The notes: generated from the sequence alone by a model not told the origin. 64,000 nt of DNA from AAA044-D11 sp009705075 (GCA_965268675.1 OZ254179.1:1382913-1446912); one strand, 5' to 3'. Shown: positions 52,644 through 62,056, numbered from the stretch's first letter. Program-made: numbers and translations.

Positions 52644-53743
52644 GGAAATTAATTGCTATTTTCTGTGCCTCTATTTTTGTAATTCTAGGGACGCCCTCTG
52701 CAAGCGCGGCTAGCGTTGAAATAACACTTACCGAACCATCGCATCGACAGGTTGATGGAATCTTCACCGACGATGAATTAGCTTCGCTACTTTCTTATGA
52801 AGGAAGATTGGGGAGATTGGTTTACAGCCCACCGCGTGGAAATCGGGTTTGGTTTATTGACCCTCAAGTGATTGAAGAGGTCAGAGCGATGACCACCGAA
52901 TATCTCTTGGAAAATGGCGAGAAGGGAGTTGGATCTTCAGTTGCAGAGAGTTGGCTTAATCAACTAACTGCAATTACGCGAAGCGATAAAATTACTGCCC
53001 TTCCGTACGGCAATCCATCTGAATATTGGCTTTCAAAACTTGCACCAAATAAGAAGAGTTTTTATCTGCAACTAGGGGCGAAGAGATTAACCGCCGAACT
53101 GGGGCGCCAAGTTTCTCAAATGGAGCAGTATCCAAATAGCCCGCGGTTTACTATGGATTATTTAACGACGCATGCATTTAAGAAATCTCAAATTGTCTTG
53201 AAGATTAACTCTGAATATATGGCGATCGACGAAATAGAAAAATTCCAAGCGCAGAGTGCCGCAATACTTCATCCTGATTTATCGAATGATCAACGCATGC
53301 TTCTGGGTTTAGATTTAATTTCTAGCGCCCAAGGCCTATCGAATAAAATTAGGCTCGCACCCGGTCGATTCACCGTAACATCTACTAAGCAGAAGTTGCC
53401 GATTACCTTAATTAATGACTTTCCAAATTCAGCAAAACTTTCAATTAGGGTTGAGGCTTCAAATGGAAAAGTTCTCATCGAACCCGTTCCTCAAATCGTT
53501 GTGAATGGCAATTCAAAAGTTCAAGTAATGATTCCTGTTGAGGTTGTTACTTCAGGAAAAACCAATCTTTCGGTTTCAATTAGGTCAGATAAAAATAGAG
53601 CACTGGGAAATACAATTTCATATCCGGTAACACTAAAAGTGATTAGCCCGATAGCTACTTGGGTAACAACTGTTGGTGGGGCAGTTCTATTCATTTCTGC
53701 CCTAATCCAGAGTTTTAGAAGAATTAGAAGGAAGCGAATATGA
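52640..53743 (+). CDS. DUF6049-like secreted membrane-anchored protein
   Basis: 367 residues with a signal peptide (~1-23, ending SASAA) and one C-terminal helix followed by a basic tail (SFRRIRRKRI). Residues near 240-330 look beta-rich and immunoglobulin-like. Position between a Nudix gene and murJ matches the DUF6049 / Rv3909 proteins, but those are usually about 700-800 residues, so this is about half-length. Overlaps both neighbours by four bases. Envelope function, perhaps with MurJ, is inference. Confidence 0.75.
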   Translation: MRKLIAIFCASIFVILGTPSASAASVEITLTEPSHRQVDGIFTDDELASLLSYEGRLGRLVYSPPRGNRVWFIDPQVIEEVRAMTTEYLLENGEKGVGSSVAESWLNQLTAITRSDKITALPYGNPSEYWLSKLAPNKKSFYLQLGAKRLTAELGRQVSQMEQYPNSPRFTMDYLTTHAFKKSQIVLKINSEYMAIDEIEKFQAQSAAILHPDLSNDQRMLLGLDLISSAQGLSNKIRLAPGRFTVTSTKQKLPITLINDFPNSAKLSIRVEASNGKVLIEPVPQIVVNGNSKVQVMIPVEVVTSGKTNLSVSIRSDKNRALGNTISYPVTLKVISPIATWVTTVGGAVLFISALIQSFRRIRRKRI

Positions 53744-55338
53744 ACAATAAGTCGCTCGTAAAATCTTCAACCGTGATGGCTGTTGGAACCATATTTTCTC
53801 GCATTACCGGATTGGCACGGGGTCTACTTTTAGTTGCAGTCCTTGGAACAACTTTGTTGGGCGATACATTCAATGTTGCAAACACGATGCCAAATATTCT
53901 TTATAACGCAATTATTGGTGGCGCCCTGACTGCGGTTTTTGTTCCTCAAATTGTTAGATCCACCGGTGATGAAGATGGTGGGAGTGCTTTTATTTCTCGC
54001 CTTGTAACAGCTACTTCGGTTTTTCTCGGAGGCCTGGTAGTTATCTCAATATTGCTTGCTCCGATTTTGGTGCGAATTTTTGCGACAAGTTACGTTGGTC
54101 GCCCTGAATTTGAGGTGACTACCTCATTCATGAGGTACTGCTTACCGCAAATATTTTTTATGGGGTTATTTGCTCTACTAGCGCAGGTTGCAAATGCCAA
54201 AGGAAAGTTCGGTCCAATGATGTGGGCCCCGGTTTTAAATAACCTGATAGCGATTGCCGTTTTTGGTTGGTTTTTAAAGTATTCAACCCAACCAACTGTT
54301 ACAACTATTCCTGATTCTGAAATAATTTTGATCGGACTGGGAAGTACTGCTGGTTATGTAGCTCAGGCTTTAATTTTAATTCCGATAATTTCACGGACGA
54401 AGATAAAAATACGGCCGCGCTTTGATTGGCGAGATTCTGAATTACGTAAATCCGTTCACTTGGCAACTTGGACCCTTTTTTTCACCGGAATTTCGCAGAT
54501 TAGTTATTTAGTAACAGTTAATTTATCCACTAGAGCTGCTGTTGAATCGCTCAAATCTGGAATTGAAACTGGGGTCGGTTTTACGCCATTTAGTAATGCC
54601 TATTTAATTTACATGTTGCCGCATTCAATAATTACGATTTCGGTTGTGACCGCTCTTTTGCCAACGCTCTCGAGATTTGCACATGCTAAACAGCCGAAGC
54701 TAATTCACGACCAACTTGTTAAAGCGATGCGCATCGTAGGGTTAATAACAGTGCCTAGCGCAATCGCTTTTCTCTTCTTTGGTCCGTTAATCACTGAAGT
54801 CCTGTTCTTTGGTATATCTAGCGCTGATTCAAATTATTTGGGCTATACCCTTTCCGCACTAGCGTTGGGTTTGGCGCCCATGAGTGTAAATTTGATTGCA
54901 CTTCGCGGACTAAATGCTTTTGAAAATGTAAAGTTACAGGTTTTAAGCAATGCGATCATGAATTTGATTGGCGTTGCCGCTTCAATAATTATTTCATTCA
55001 CTCTGCCCCCAGAATGGATTACGGTTGGCTTGGCAGGCTCACTAGCTTTGAGTTATTACTTTGGAGCCTGGAGCACTATTCGCTTGCTCCGTCGCTATGA
55101 AATTCATATTTCAATTGCTGCTGTTTTTGGTTTTTACTCCAAACTCAGCGCTTTAGCCCTTGTTGTGGCCATTCCAGCCTGGGTTTTTGAAGAATCAATT
55201 CCGGGAGGGAATATCATCCGTCTTGTCATCGTTCTAGTTACATGCGGGCTTAGTTATCTGGCTCTCTGCAGAATCACCCGCGTTAGTGAAATAACAAGCG
55301 CTCTTAAAGTTCTATTGAGACGGGAAAAGATAGGGTAG
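53740..55338 (+). CDS. murJ: Lipid II flippase MurJ
   Basis: 532 residues, about 14 membrane helices, MOP superfamily. SSTVMAVGTIFSRITGLARG is the family start and GDTFNVANTMPNILYNAIIGGALTAVF-like text follows (quoted by ends GDTFNVAN and GALTAVF). MurJ carries lipid II outward for peptidoglycan growth. Unlike mycobacterial MviN there is no C-terminal pseudokinase domain. Overlaps the DUF6049 gene and lies five bases before trxB; sigM, found here in other actinobacteria, is absent. Confidence 0.95.
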   Translation: MNNKSLVKSSTVMAVGTIFSRITGLARGLLLVAVLGTTLLGDTFNVANTMPNILYNAIIGGALTAVFVPQIVRSTGDEDGGSAFISRLVTATSVFLGGLVVISILLAPILVRIFATSYVGRPEFEVTTSFMRYCLPQIFFMGLFALLAQVANAKGKFGPMMWAPVLNNLIAIAVFGWFLKYSTQPTVTTIPDSEIILIGLGSTAGYVAQALILIPIISRTKIKIRPRFDWRDSELRKSVHLATWTLFFTGISQISYLVTVNLSTRAAVESLKSGIETGVGFTPFSNAYLIYMLPHSIITISVVTALLPTLSRFAHAKQPKLIHDQLVKAMRIVGLITVPSAIAFLFFGPLITEVLFFGISSADSNYLGYTLSALALGLAPMSVNLIALRGLNAFENVKLQVLSNAIMNLIGVAASIIISFTLPPEWITVGLAGSLALSYYFGAWSTIRLLRRYEIHISIAAVFGFYSKLSALALVVAIPAWVFEESIPGGNIIRLVIVLVTCGLSYLALCRITRVSEITSALKVLLRREKIG

Positions 55339-55342
55339 CCAA

Positions 55343-56272
55343 ATGAGTGAAATCCATGATGTTGTAATTGTCGGTTCTGGTCCTGCCGGCTACACCGCAG
55401 CTATTTATGCTGCCCGAGCTCAACTATCTCCGGTGTTGTATGAAGGTTCGGTAACTGCTGGCGGTGCGTTGATGAATACGACTGAAGTAGAAAATTTTCC
55501 TGGATTTCCTGATGGTGTGATGGGTCCAGATCTTATGGATTCAATGCGTAAGCAATCTGAAAAGTTTGGAACCAAATTAGTTACGGATGACATCGTGTCC
55601 ATGGAATTAAGTGGTGATATAAAAATTCTTACCGATGGTTCCGGAAATACTTTAAAAAGTAAGGCAGTGATTCTTGCAACCGGTTCTGCATACAAAGAGA
55701 TTGGGCTAGTTAATGAGAAACGCTTATCCGGTCACGGCGTTTCTTGGTGTGCAACATGTGATGGATTTTTCTTTAGAGAGAAAGTGCTTGCGGTAGTCGG
55801 TGGTGGCGATTCTGCGATGGAAGAAGCCAATTTCCTCACTAGATTTGCAAGTAAGGTGTATGTAATTCATCGTCGCGATTCACTCCGTGCATCAAAAATT
55901 ATGGTCGAGCGGGCGCAGGCAAATCCAAAGATTGAATTCATTTGGAATACTGAAGTTATCGATGTACTTGGTGCTGAAAAAGTTTCTGGGCTAAAGCTTA
56001 AGAACTTAGTAACCGGTGATGAGAGCGAGAAAGATTTCGATGGACTCTTTGTTGCAATTGGACATCTACCAAGAAGTGAGCTGCTTCTTGGTCAAATTGA
56101 TTTAGATAGTGAAGGTTATGTAAAGGTTGAAGAAAGATCTACCCGCACAAATCAAAAGGGTGTTTTCGCTTGCGGTGATCTCGTCGACCACACCTATCGA
56201 CAGGCGATTACTGCGGCAGGTTCTGGCTGTCAGGCAGCGCTTGATGCCGAACGGTTTTTGGCCGGCCACTAA
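55343..56272 (+). CDS. trxB: Thioredoxin reductase
   Basis: 309-residue FAD/NADPH enzyme that reduces thioredoxin. FAD fold IVGSGPAGYTAAIYAARA at ~9-26, redox CATC at 136-139 (VSWCATCDGFFF), NADPH fold VVGGGDSAMEEANFL and the late FAD motif GVFACGDLVDHTYRQAI. Normal length. Followed by trxA after a 38-base spacer that holds a GAAGAAGAGG-type ribosome site. Confidence 0.97.
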   Translation: MSEIHDVVIVGSGPAGYTAAIYAARAQLSPVLYEGSVTAGGALMNTTEVENFPGFPDGVMGPDLMDSMRKQSEKFGTKLVTDDIVSMELSGDIKILTDGSGNTLKSKAVILATGSAYKEIGLVNEKRLSGHGVSWCATCDGFFFREKVLAVVGGGDSAMEEANFLTRFASKVYVIHRRDSLRASKIMVERAQANPKIEFIWNTEVIDVLGAEKVSGLKLKNLVTGDESEKDFDGLFVAIGHLPRSELLLGQIDLDSEGYVKVEERSTRTNQKGVFACGDLVDHTYRQAITAAGSGCQAALDAERFLAGH

Positions 56273-56310
56273 TTACAATTACCCAACAACAAAGAGAAGA
56301 AGAGGAAACC

Positions 56311-56634
56311 ATGAGCGCAGCACAAGCAGTAACAACAGCTACTTTCGATGAAGTAGTTCTTAAGAGTTCAACCCCGGTACTAGTTGATTTCTGGGCTGAA
56401 TGGTGTGGTCCTTGCCGCGCTGTTGGTCCAATTCTTGATGAGATTGCAAATGAGTACTCTGACAAAATTAAAGTTGTAAAACTAAATACTGATGAAGAGT
56501 CAGCCATAGCAATTAAGTATGGAATAACATCAATTCCGACGCTAAATGTCTATGTGAATGGTGAAGTTGTTAAGACTGTAGTTGGTGCAAAGCCAAAGCC
56601 AGCGCTGCTTAAAGAACTAGCCGAATTCATCTAA
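56311..56634 (+). CDS. trxA: Thioredoxin
   Basis: 107 residues with the active site WAEWCGPCR (Cys32, Cys35) and the cis-Pro loop GITSIPTLNVYVNGE. Disulfide reductant for ribonucleotide reductase and others. Directly after trxB and four bases before the CwlM-like gene, an order kept across actinobacteria. Confidence 0.97.
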   Translation: MSAAQAVTTATFDEVVLKSSTPVLVDFWAEWCGPCRAVGPILDEIANEYSDKIKVVKLNTDEESAIAIKYGITSIPTLNVYVNGEVVKTVVGAKPKPALLKELAEFI

Positions 56635-56638
56635 ATCA

Positions 56639-57733
56639 ATGTCTTCGACTGGCGAGGAGACCAATGTAATTTCATTGGTTACAAACACTTTAGCCAGACT
56701 TGGTTTTTTAAAATCTGCATCTATTGAATTTGGTGCGATTGAAGAAGATGGTCTCCGGGCATTTCAACAAGAACGCGGATTAATAGTTTCGGGTGCAATC
56801 GACGATCCAACACTTCGCGCAATTGATGAGGCTCGGTGGAAACTTGGTGACCGGATTTTATCTTTTGTTCCTGGCAAACCTCTACGTGGGGATGATGTTG
56901 CTGCGCTGCAATCTCGCCTTGTTGAAATGGGATTTGATTGCGGCCGCGTTGATGCAATATTTGGCGCAAGAACAGATGGCGCCGTAAAAGAATTCCAAAA
57001 ATCTGTTGGTGTAAAAGTTGATGGTGTTTGCGGGCCGGCAACAATCATGTCCTTGATACGATTGTTAAAGACGGTATCTGGTGGCGCTCCTACACAGCTG
57101 AGAGATAACGCAAACCGCGCAGTCCGAGGCCCTGCGCTTGCAAATAAAATAATAGTTTTAGATCCGAGTTCGCTTTCACAAGATAGTGAAATAACTTTTG
57201 ATATCGCCCAGCGACTAGAAGGAAGATTGATTGCTTTAGGAGTAACAGTTTTTATCTCTCGAAGCGGTGCTAAGGATCCGAGTGAGAGCGAGCGGATTAA
57301 GTTGGCAAATGAATCAGGCGCAGATTTGGTGATCTCTTTTCATACCGATAACTACAAGAATAGCTCCGCCCATGGCGTTGCTACTTATTACTATGGAAAC
57401 GATTTACATGGGGTTCATTCTGTTGTTGGGGAAAGATTTGCTGCCCTTGTTCAGCGCGAGATAACGGCTCGGACTGACTTATTGAATTGTAGAACTCATG
57501 CAAAGTCTTGGGATTTGTTAAGGCTAACCAAAGCTCCTGCGGTTCGCATAGATTTAGGCTACTTATCAAACCCTGGCGATGTTAAGCGACTTTCGGATGT
57601 TACTTTCCGCGAAACGGTGGTTGAGTCGATAATGGTTGCGATTCAACGTCTCTATTTATCGGCTGAAAATGATGCCAAGACCGGAACGCTAAGAATCTCA
57701 GATCTGCGTAAGGCAGGGCTTCGTCAAGGTTAG
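56639..57733 (+). CDS. cwlM: CwlM-like amidase-fold protein, probably catalytically impaired
   Basis: 364 residues with no signal peptide, so likely cytoplasmic. Two peptidoglycan-binding domains (~10-65 and ~80-142) are followed by an Amidase_3 fold (~170-345). In active amidases the first zinc ligand is His in DPGHGG; here the motif is DPSSLSQ, with Ser178 in its place. The third ligand His235 (ISFHTDN) remains, but the late catalytic Glu is Asp305 (VRIDLGYLSN). In mycobacteria CwlM is a PknB substrate that controls MurA and MurJ; a PknB gene and murJ are both in this window. Confidence 0.88.
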   Translation: MSSTGEETNVISLVTNTLARLGFLKSASIEFGAIEEDGLRAFQQERGLIVSGAIDDPTLRAIDEARWKLGDRILSFVPGKPLRGDDVAALQSRLVEMGFDCGRVDAIFGARTDGAVKEFQKSVGVKVDGVCGPATIMSLIRLLKTVSGGAPTQLRDNANRAVRGPALANKIIVLDPSSLSQDSEITFDIAQRLEGRLIALGVTVFISRSGAKDPSESERIKLANESGADLVISFHTDNYKNSSAHGVATYYYGNDLHGVHSVVGERFAALVQREITARTDLLNCRTHAKSWDLLRLTKAPAVRIDLGYLSNPGDVKRLSDVTFRETVVESIMVAIQRLYLSAENDAKTGTLRISDLRKAGLRQG

Positions 57734-57783
57734 CTAGACCAAATTGAATTCGCCCACCTTGCCTCTTGTGGCAAGATTAGACA

Positions 57784-59037
57784 ATGAGCAACGACATAAC
57801 GCGAATCCATACTGGTGAAGTTCAGAATTTAACTGATCGCTTCGCCCATCGCGCCGCCATGATGAAGCCAAGTGAGATCCGTTCACTATTTGCTGTTGCA
57901 TCACGGCCTGACATCGTCTCCCTTGCTGGCGGCATGCCGAATCTTTCAGCGTTTCCAATGGAGATGATGGCGAGTGTTGTTCAGAAATTGATTACTGATA
58001 ATGGGCAAGAAGCGTTGCAATATGGAAGCGGTCAGGGCCACCCAAAACTTCGGGAACAGATTTGTGATGTTATGGCGCTTGAAGGAATCCGTGCCCACCC
58101 GGATGATGTAATTGTCACAACGGGATCACAACAAGCCCTTGATTTAATCTCTCGTATTTTTATTGATCCAGGCGATGTGGTTTTGGTTGAGGCGCCTTCA
58201 TATGTTGGAGCTCTTGGAACTTTCCACCAATATGAGGCCAAGGTTGTGCATGTTGCGATGGATGACAATGGACTTATTCCGATTGCGCTGCGCGAAGCTA
58301 TAACTGCTACTCGCGCTGCTGGTCGTAAAATTAAGTTTTTGTACCTCATTCCAAATTATCAAAATCCAGCTGGTGTTCTATTAACCGCAGAACGCCGAAC
58401 TGAAATCTTAGAAATTTGTAGAGATGAATCTATTTTTGTAATTGAAGATAACCCCTATGGTCTACTTGGTTTCGACCGACCATCGCCAAATGCAATGCGC
58501 GCCGAAGATTCAGAGAATGTGCTCTACTTGGGAACTTTCTCAAAGACGATTGCACCTGGTTTCCGAGTTGGTTGGGCCCTTGTTCCACAAGCGCTGAAAG
58601 AGAAGTTGGTTATCGCAAGCGAATCTTCAATTCTCTGTCCTTCAAATTTCACTCAACTTGCAATTTCCAACTATCTTTCAGATCAACCTTGGCGCGATCA
58701 AATTGCTTCATTTACTCAACTATATAAAGTTCGTCGCGACGCAATGCTTGAAACGCTTGAGGCAACATTTCCTGCTGGTGCTACTTGGACCAAGCCAGGC
58801 GGTGGATTTTATGTTTGGGTAACACTTCCACCCGAAATTGATACAAAGGCGTTGATGCCCAAAGCTATAGTTTCTAAAGTCGCTTATGTTCCTGGAACAG
58901 CTTTCTATGCTGATGGCTTTGGGAGTTGGTCCTTACGTCTTTCCTACTGTTTCCCTAGCCCAGAACGTATCCGCGAAGGCGTTAAGTCTCTGGCTGGTGT
59001 AATCAACACCGAGATGAAATTGCGCGGATTAAATTAA
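57784..59037 (+). CDS. PLP-dependent aminotransferase (2-aminoadipate transaminase-like)
   Basis: 417-residue fold-type I aminotransferase. SLAGGMPNLSAFP opens the domain, QYGSGQGHPKLREQI is the cofactor-phosphate region, YLIPNYQNPAGV and LGTFSKTIAPGFRVGW give the catalytic Lys in the second. Resembles LysN/MocR-catalytic domain enzymes lacking the regulator part. Hairpin CTTGCC-TCTTGT-GGCAAG precedes the start. Convergent with parB by nine bases. Substrate not certain. Confidence 0.88.
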   Translation: MSNDITRIHTGEVQNLTDRFAHRAAMMKPSEIRSLFAVASRPDIVSLAGGMPNLSAFPMEMMASVVQKLITDNGQEALQYGSGQGHPKLREQICDVMALEGIRAHPDDVIVTTGSQQALDLISRIFIDPGDVVLVEAPSYVGALGTFHQYEAKVVHVAMDDNGLIPIALREAITATRAAGRKIKFLYLIPNYQNPAGVLLTAERRTEILEICRDESIFVIEDNPYGLLGFDRPSPNAMRAEDSENVLYLGTFSKTIAPGFRVGWALVPQALKEKLVIASESSILCPSNFTQLAISNYLSDQPWRDQIASFTQLYKVRRDAMLETLEATFPAGATWTKPGGGFYVWVTLPPEIDTKALMPKAIVSKVAYVPGTAFYADGFGSWSLRLSYCFPSPERIREGVKSLAGVINTEMKLRGLN

Positions 59038-59901
59038 TTTATTAATTCGCTCTAAATCTTCAAGGGTTGCAAATTCGATCGTAATTTTTCCTTTTTGTTT
59101 TCCGAGTTCTACAGTAACTCTCGTATCTAGGCGATCAGACATCCCATCGGCCAACTCTTTCAGGCGTGGTGATCTCAACTTCCCAGCCTTGGGGGTTGCG
59201 GGTTTTTTCGCACCTTGATGGGTCGCAACAATCTCTTCGGTTGCTCGAACACTCAAACCTTCAGAAACTATTCGCCCGGCAAGTTTTTCAATTTCACTCT
59301 CATTATTTAAAGTTAAAAGTGCTCGTGCATGCCCCGCAGATAAAATCCCTGCGGCTACTCGACGTTGCACGCTGGCTGGTAAATTTAAAAGACGTAGAGT
59401 GTTTGTAATAGCAGGTCTTGATTTTCCAACTTTTACTGCAAGCTCGTCATGGGTGTACCCAAAATCATTTAACAAGTTCTGGTATGCAGATCCCTCTTCT
59501 AATGGGTTTAGTTGGCTTCTATGTATGTTCTCTAGAAGTGCTTCTCGAAGCAATTCGTTATCAGAAGTTTGACGAATAATTACTGGGATAGTTTTTAGTC
59601 CAGCTAATTTGGAGGCGCGCAATCTACGCTCTCCCATAATTAATTCATATTTGCCATTGCCAACATCTCTAACAACTGGTGGTTGTAAAACACCAACTTC
59701 TTTTATTGAAGCAGCAAGTTCATTTAGCGCATCAGTATCAAAGATTGTTCGTGGTTGTTTTGGATTAGGAATGATCGCATTTATATCTACTTCACCTTGA
59801 TCTGCAATGGTTACGCCAGTGCTTGTGGTGAGTGGTGTATTTAATGATGTTGGGATTAATGAATCTAATCCGCGGCCTAATCCGCCTTTGCGAGTACTCA
59901 T
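59029..59901 (-). CDS. parB: Chromosome partition protein ParB
   Basis: 290 residues. Begins MSTRKGGLGRGLDSLIP; the CTPase/N-terminal domain has GERRLRASKLAGL and LREALLENIHRSQLNPLEE; then the helix-turn-helix VGKSRPAITNTLRLL and a C-terminal dimer domain. Binds parS and spreads as a clamp. Overlaps parA by four bases. Two parS sites lie in the parA and rsmG 5' ends just upstream. Confidence 0.96.
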   Translation of the reverse strand: MSTRKGGLGRGLDSLIPTSLNTPLTTSTGVTIADQGEVDINAIIPNPKQPRTIFDTDALNELAASIKEVGVLQPPVVRDVGNGKYELIMGERRLRASKLAGLKTIPVIIRQTSDNELLREALLENIHRSQLNPLEEGSAYQNLLNDFGYTHDELAVKVGKSRPAITNTLRLLNLPASVQRRVAAGILSAGHARALLTLNNESEIEKLAGRIVSEGLSVRATEEIVATHQGAKKPATPKAGKLRSPRLKELADGMSDRLDTRVTVELGKQKGKITIEFATLEDLERINKLI

Positions 59902-60803
59902 GCTGTGTTTGCTCCATCATTTAATTGGTTAGTTATCTCGCCAGATCCACGTCGAGCAATTTCTCTTGCTACCGTCATGTATGCAATTGCACCTGGTGAA
60001 GATGCGTCATAAGTCATTACTGTTTGGTTAAACGATGGTGCTTCAGAAACTCTAACTGCTCGTGGAATGGGAACATCAATTAATTCATTTGGGAAATGTT
60101 GGCGAACACTATTTGCTACATCGTTTGCTAATCTCGTTCTTGAATCAAACATAGTTAAAACTATTGTTGTTATTCGAACCTTTTGATTTAGCATTTGTTG
60201 TACTTGCTGCAAAGTCTTTAACAGAAGCGTTAAGCCTTCGAGTGAGTAATACTCGCATTGAATAGGGACCATTACCTCTTCGGCTGCAGTTAGCGCGTTA
60301 ACCGTTAACAAACCAAGGCTTGGTGGGCAATCAATAATTACATAATCGAGCCGGGCGCCAATTGCTTCGCGCTCTGCCAAGAATTTTTCTAGCGCTAATT
60401 TCAATCGAGATTCTCTTGATACAAAACCGACCATGTTAATTTCTGCTCCAGCGAGTTCAACATCTGCTGGCGCACATTCAAGATGAGGAAAACCAGAAAC
60501 TTTTTTTACTACCTGCGAAAGCGGTAACTCCTTGACTAAGACCTCGTACATCCCAGCAAGATCTTCGCGATCAATACCAAGTGCGGTGCAGGCATTTCCT
60601 TGAGGGTCTAAGTCGATTACAAGGACCTTCAGTCCGCCCATAGCTAAGGCTGCCGCGATATTTACCGCTGTGGTCGTCTTACCAACCCCGCCTTTTTGAT
60701 TGGCTACCGTGAAAACGCGAGTTTTGAGGGGTGTTGGCATCGGCTCTTTGAGGCGCCGAATTCCCACGACCTTGGTCTTTGATGTTTCACGTGAATCATC
60801 CAC
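59898..60803 (-). CDS. parA: Chromosome partition ATPase ParA (Soj)
   Basis: 301 residues. Deviant Walker A NQKGGVGKTTTAVNIA near residue 33, Walker B VIIDCPPSLGLLTVNA. Start is a GTG at 60803; first codons read DDSRETS because they contain a parS site. No strong ribosome site, but the rsmG stop is eight bases upstream so translation may be coupled. Moves ParB-bound origins in the cell. Confidence 0.95.
   Translation of the reverse strand: MDDSRETSKTKVVGIRRLKEPMPTPLKTRVFTVANQKGGVGKTTTAVNIAAALAMGGLKVLVIDLDPQGNACTALGIDREDLAGMYEVLVKELPLSQVVKKVSGFPHLECAPADVELAGAEINMVGFVSRESRLKLALEKFLAEREAIGARLDYVIIDCPPSLGLLTVNALTAAEEVMVPIQCEYYSLEGLTLLLKTLQQVQQMLNQKVRITTIVLTMFDSRTRLANDVANSVRQHFPNELIDVPIPRAVRVSEAPSFNQTVMTYDASSPGAIAYMTVAREIARRGSGEITNQLNDGANTA
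60783..60798. promoter_or_regulatory. parS site in the parA start
   Basis: TGTTTCACGTGAATCA matches the parS consensus TGTTTCACGTGAAACA at 15 of 16 bases. It lies within codons 2-7 of parA, encoding the SRET peptide. Binding site for the ParB encoded just downstream. Confidence 0.9.
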
Positions 60804-60811
60804 GTGAGTAT

Positions 60812-61432
60812 CTAACCAGCCTTTTTGAGTTCAATAACGCGAGCCAAGGGCAACTCACCTAAGTTGATTTCGTGGATCTCAGAGATAGCCACTTTTTTGA
60901 ATACTTTGGGGGCTTCGAGCTTTGCAGCTTCTAACTCTGCCGCTGCGCCCTCACCTTTCATGGCCAAAAGTGAGCCGCCGCCCATTACTAAATGCCAAGA
61001 AACTGTGGCCAACTTTGGAAGTGGCGCCACTGCGCGAGCAGTTACATAGTTAAACCCGCCTTTGAACGACTCCGCTCTACCCCTTTTTACGGAAACCTCA
61101 ATCCCAAGCTCGCCGACTACCTCCTCAAGAAAGTCAATCCTTCTTTGGAGCGGCTCTAACAGGGTGACTTTTAAGTCAGGCCTAGCCAGGGCTATGACTA
61201 TTCCGGGCAGGCCTGCGCCAGAGCCAATATCTAGAAGCGATGCCCCTTTTGAAAGTAGGGTTGTTACAGGAATGCAGTTAGCAATATGGCGATCCCAGAT
61301 ACGTTCACCCTCTTTTGGGCCGACCAATCCTCGTTCGATTCCCCAGGTCGCCAGGATTTCGGCATACCTAAGGACCTCCTGTTGGCGCTCGCCAAAATAG
61401 GTGGAAATTAGGGTTTCACGTGAAACACTCAC
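60812..61432 (-). CDS. rsmG: 16S rRNA (guanine-N7) methyltransferase
   Basis: 206 residues. The SAM-binding LLDIGSGAGLPGIVIALARP and LLEPLQRRIDFLEEV are diagnostic; methylates a guanine of 16S rRNA (m7G527 in E. coli), and loss gives low-level streptomycin resistance. The first codons (SVSRETL) contain a parS site. Upstream of parA as in most actinobacteria. Confidence 0.96.
   Translation of the reverse strand: MSVSRETLISTYFGERQQEVLRYAEILATWGIERGLVGPKEGERIWDRHIANCIPVTTLLSKGASLLDIGSGAGLPGIVIALARPDLKVTLLEPLQRRIDFLEEVVGELGIEVSVKRGRAESFKGGFNYVTARAVAPLPKLATVSWHLVMGGGSLLAMKGEGAAAELEAAKLEAPKVFKKVAISEIHEINLGELPLARVIELKKAG
61412..61427. promoter_or_regulatory. parS site in the rsmG start
   Basis: GGTTTCACGTGAAACA matches the consensus at 15 of 16 bases, with a perfect GTTTCACGTGAAAC core. 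It spans codons 2-7 of rsmG and encodes VSRET. About 630 bases from the other parS and near oriC. Confidence 0.92.
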
Positions 61433-61477
61433 AAGGGCGCTCTTCTTTTAGCTGGCTTTAACAGATTTTAAGTTAGC

Positions 61478-61981
61478 TTATTCGGGAAGAACTACGACAC
61501 AGCGATTTGGGTCTTCGCCCTCAGATTCGCTAGTTAAGCCAATCTCCTGGATCGTGTCATGTACAACTTTGCGCTCAAAGGCATTCATTGGGCGTAGCTT
61601 TACAGATTCGCCTGATGCCTTAACTTGCTCCGCTACTTCGTGGGCTAGTTTTGCTAGCTCCTCTTTCTTCTCGCTGCGGAAATTGTCAATATCTAACATT
61701 AAGCGTGAGCGCTCGCCGGTTGAAGTTTGAACTGCCAAGCGGGTTAACTCTTGAATCGCATCAAGAACCTCTCCGCGGTCACCGACCAAGTGGCCAAGGG
61801 CGCCACCAGCAATGGCTAGCGAAGCTCGGTCATTCTCAACGTCGATATCGATATCACCATCAAGATCTGCAATATCAAGGAGCGCTTCTAGATAATCGGC
61901 TGCAACATCGCCCTCTTCTTCAAGTCGGGCCACTAGAGACTTCTTCTCTACCTTTTCTACCTGCTCAACTACTTCACTCAT
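61478..61981 (-). CDS. Jag/KhpB-like KH-R3H RNA-binding protein
   Basis: 167 residues. Acidic N-terminal stretch, then a type II KH domain (GALGHLVGDRGEVLDAIQELT) and an R3H domain with MNAFERKVVHDTI, the R3H motif region. The Jag_N domain of longer homologues is missing, as usual in actinobacteria. Sits after yidC with a 75-base gap. Binds RNA, and homologues affect cell elongation; targets unknown here. Confidence 0.92.
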   Translation of the reverse strand: MSEVVEQVEKVEKKSLVARLEEEGDVAADYLEALLDIADLDGDIDIDVENDRASLAIAGGALGHLVGDRGEVLDAIQELTRLAVQTSTGERSRLMLDIDNFRSEKKEELAKLAHEVAEQVKASGESVKLRPMNAFERKVVHDTIQEIGLTSESEGEDPNRCVVVLPE

Positions 61982-62056
61982 TTTCTCTCCTTCTGTTGAT
62001 GAAAGTTAAGTTTTACTGATAAACGCTATTTGACCGATATAACTAATTTATCCGAT

